Shown: positions 63,506 through 64,000 of the stretch, piece by piece
How positions within the stretch are numbered: position 1 is the first letter of the stretch
How the letters are laid out: each line of letters begins with the position of its first letter
Assembly (NCBI GenBank): GCA_017442365.1
Contig: JAFRZW010000016.1
Location: 248,001 to 312,000, forward strand
DNA: 64,000 nt
Direction of reading: 5' to 3'
DNA from: Rikenellaceae bacterium
GTDB taxonomy: Bacteria > Bacteroidota > Bacteroidia > Bacteroidales > Rikenellaceae
The notes under the pieces: generated by a model
What the model was told of the DNA's origin: nothing
What the model saw: only the letters and a program-made list of their open reading frames with translations
Database searches by the model: none
Position numbers and translations under genes: made by a program

Positions 63506-63892
63506 CTATTCGCTGAGCATCTTTGCAATCTGTGTAAACTCTTCTGGCGTCAAATTTAGCTTTTCTTTGCGAAAATCGACATCAGTTTCGGTGTTCATAG
63601 GGATTAAATGGATATGTGCGTGGGGAACTTCGAGTCCGAGAACCACCATTGCTACCTTTTTGCACTCTATTTTACATTTGATTTTCTCTGCTACCCTCTT
63701 TGCGAACAGGGTCATATTTTGCAGAGTTTCGTCGTCGAGGTCAAACAAGTAGTCTACCTCTTTCTTAGGTACAACCAAGGTGTGCCCTTTCATCAGTGGA
63801 TTGATGTCGAGAAATGCGTAGAAATTTTCGTCCTCTGCCACCTTGTAGCTGGGGATTTCGCCGTTGATTATGCGAGTAAAAATCGTTGCCAT
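63506..63892 (-). CDS. HIT family nucleotide hydrolase/transferase
   Basis: This 128-residue protein has the HIT domain in full: IFTRIINGEIPSYKVAED, FYAFLDINPLMKGHTLVVPKKE and the active-site HAHIHLIP (His-x-His-x-His). Hint-type members remove AMP from lysine and other leaving groups. No signal peptide is seen, so it should act in the cytoplasm. A terminator hairpin follows. It lies near the window edge, with a short coding end upstream. Confidence 0.92.
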   Translation of the reverse strand: MATIFTRIINGEIPSYKVAEDENFYAFLDINPLMKGHTLVVPKKEVDYLFDLDDETLQNMTLFAKRVAEKIKCKIECKKVAMVVLGLEVPHAHIHLIPMNTETDVDFRKEKLNLTPEEFTQIAKMLSE

Positions 63893-63911
63893 TAGTTATA
63901 TGTTTATTGTT

Positions 63912-64000
63912 CTATTCGTCGAATTTTGGTTTGAGGATTTCTGAATAAATAACAGCTTTCCTCAGGTCGAAATTATTGATCATTTCGTTTGTATTCGCTT
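63912..64000 (-). CDS. C-terminal fragment or short peptide cut by the window edge
   Basis: Reading the minus strand from base 64000, an open frame ends at the TAG at 63912-63914 with the residues FDLRKAVIYSEILKPKFDE. This tail resembles short Bacteroidota peptides or the end of a larger protein. An ATG about 23 codons before the stop could make a stand-alone microprotein. Only the window edge prevents a decision. It ends 19 bases before the HIT gene ATG, so it may be cotranscribed. Confidence 0.45.
   Translation of the reverse strand, partial: ANTNEMINNFDLRKAVIYSEILKPKFDE

Overview
The window looks like a chromosome segment of a Bacteroidota organism, most likely Bacteroidales. A Rikenellaceae/Alistipes-like source is my guess from the moderate GC and gene content, but I cannot prove it. 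The evidence for the phylum is internal. Many transcripts are preceded by the Bacteroidota promoter form TTTG-N19-21-TAnnTTTG, and the gene families are typical of the group: GSCFA, DUF2851, a clostripain-like lipoprotein, a PiT-PhoU fusion, a one-chain PurL, a long SecA, and FISUMP and DUF5106 lipoproteins. Most of the window is housekeeping DNA with tight operons, short leaders and hairpin terminators. I saw no CRISPR array, insertion sequence, prophage, tRNA or rRNA.

Layout. 1-6.3 kb: a partial MATE exporter, a large FN3/FISUMP surface lipoprotein, and the translation block rplM-rpsI-rpsB-tsf. 6.4-17.4 kb: clostripain-like lipoprotein, ispE, GSCFA protein, alkaline-phosphatase-family enzyme, sufE-DUF59-DUF2851, secA and rfbC. 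17.5-25 kb: a phosphate transporter fused to a PhoU-like domain, speA, and an operon with a membrane HU-like protein, a sigma-54 activator, an LptE-like lipoprotein, a small TPR-like protein and secG. 25.3-39 kb: a long minus-strand cluster transcribed plsC-parE-parC-aroK-purL-murI-ftsK-lolA, linking phospholipid synthesis, chromosome decatenation and segregation, purine and aromatic synthesis, wall precursors and lipoprotein export. 39-50 kb: fabD, a ROK regulator with a GNAT enzyme, mltG, the SRP RNA, an acyl-ACP thioesterase, a TPR-MFS pair, purA and an OmpA lipoprotein. 50-60.9 kb: prs, engB, an M19 dipeptidase, the amidase-TSUP-MBL-SDR operon, a CvfB-like RNA-binding protein with a methyltransferase, folD with a DUF5106 lipoprotein, and a reverse-order rubrerythrin. 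60.9-64 kb: a distinctly AT-rich accessory patch with an acyltransferase carrying a G8 tract, an XRE regulator, a 0.6 kb non-coding stretch and a HIT protein.

No obvious new defence or mobile system is present. The least explained signals are: a roughly 33-bp-spaced series of TTAC-N4-GTAA sites beside the XRE regulator; the poly-G tract in the acyltransferase; folded leaders before rpsB, fabD, rplM and the phosphate transporter; and a cluster of repeated GAGTTACTT/AAAGTAA sites between speA and the HU-like gene.
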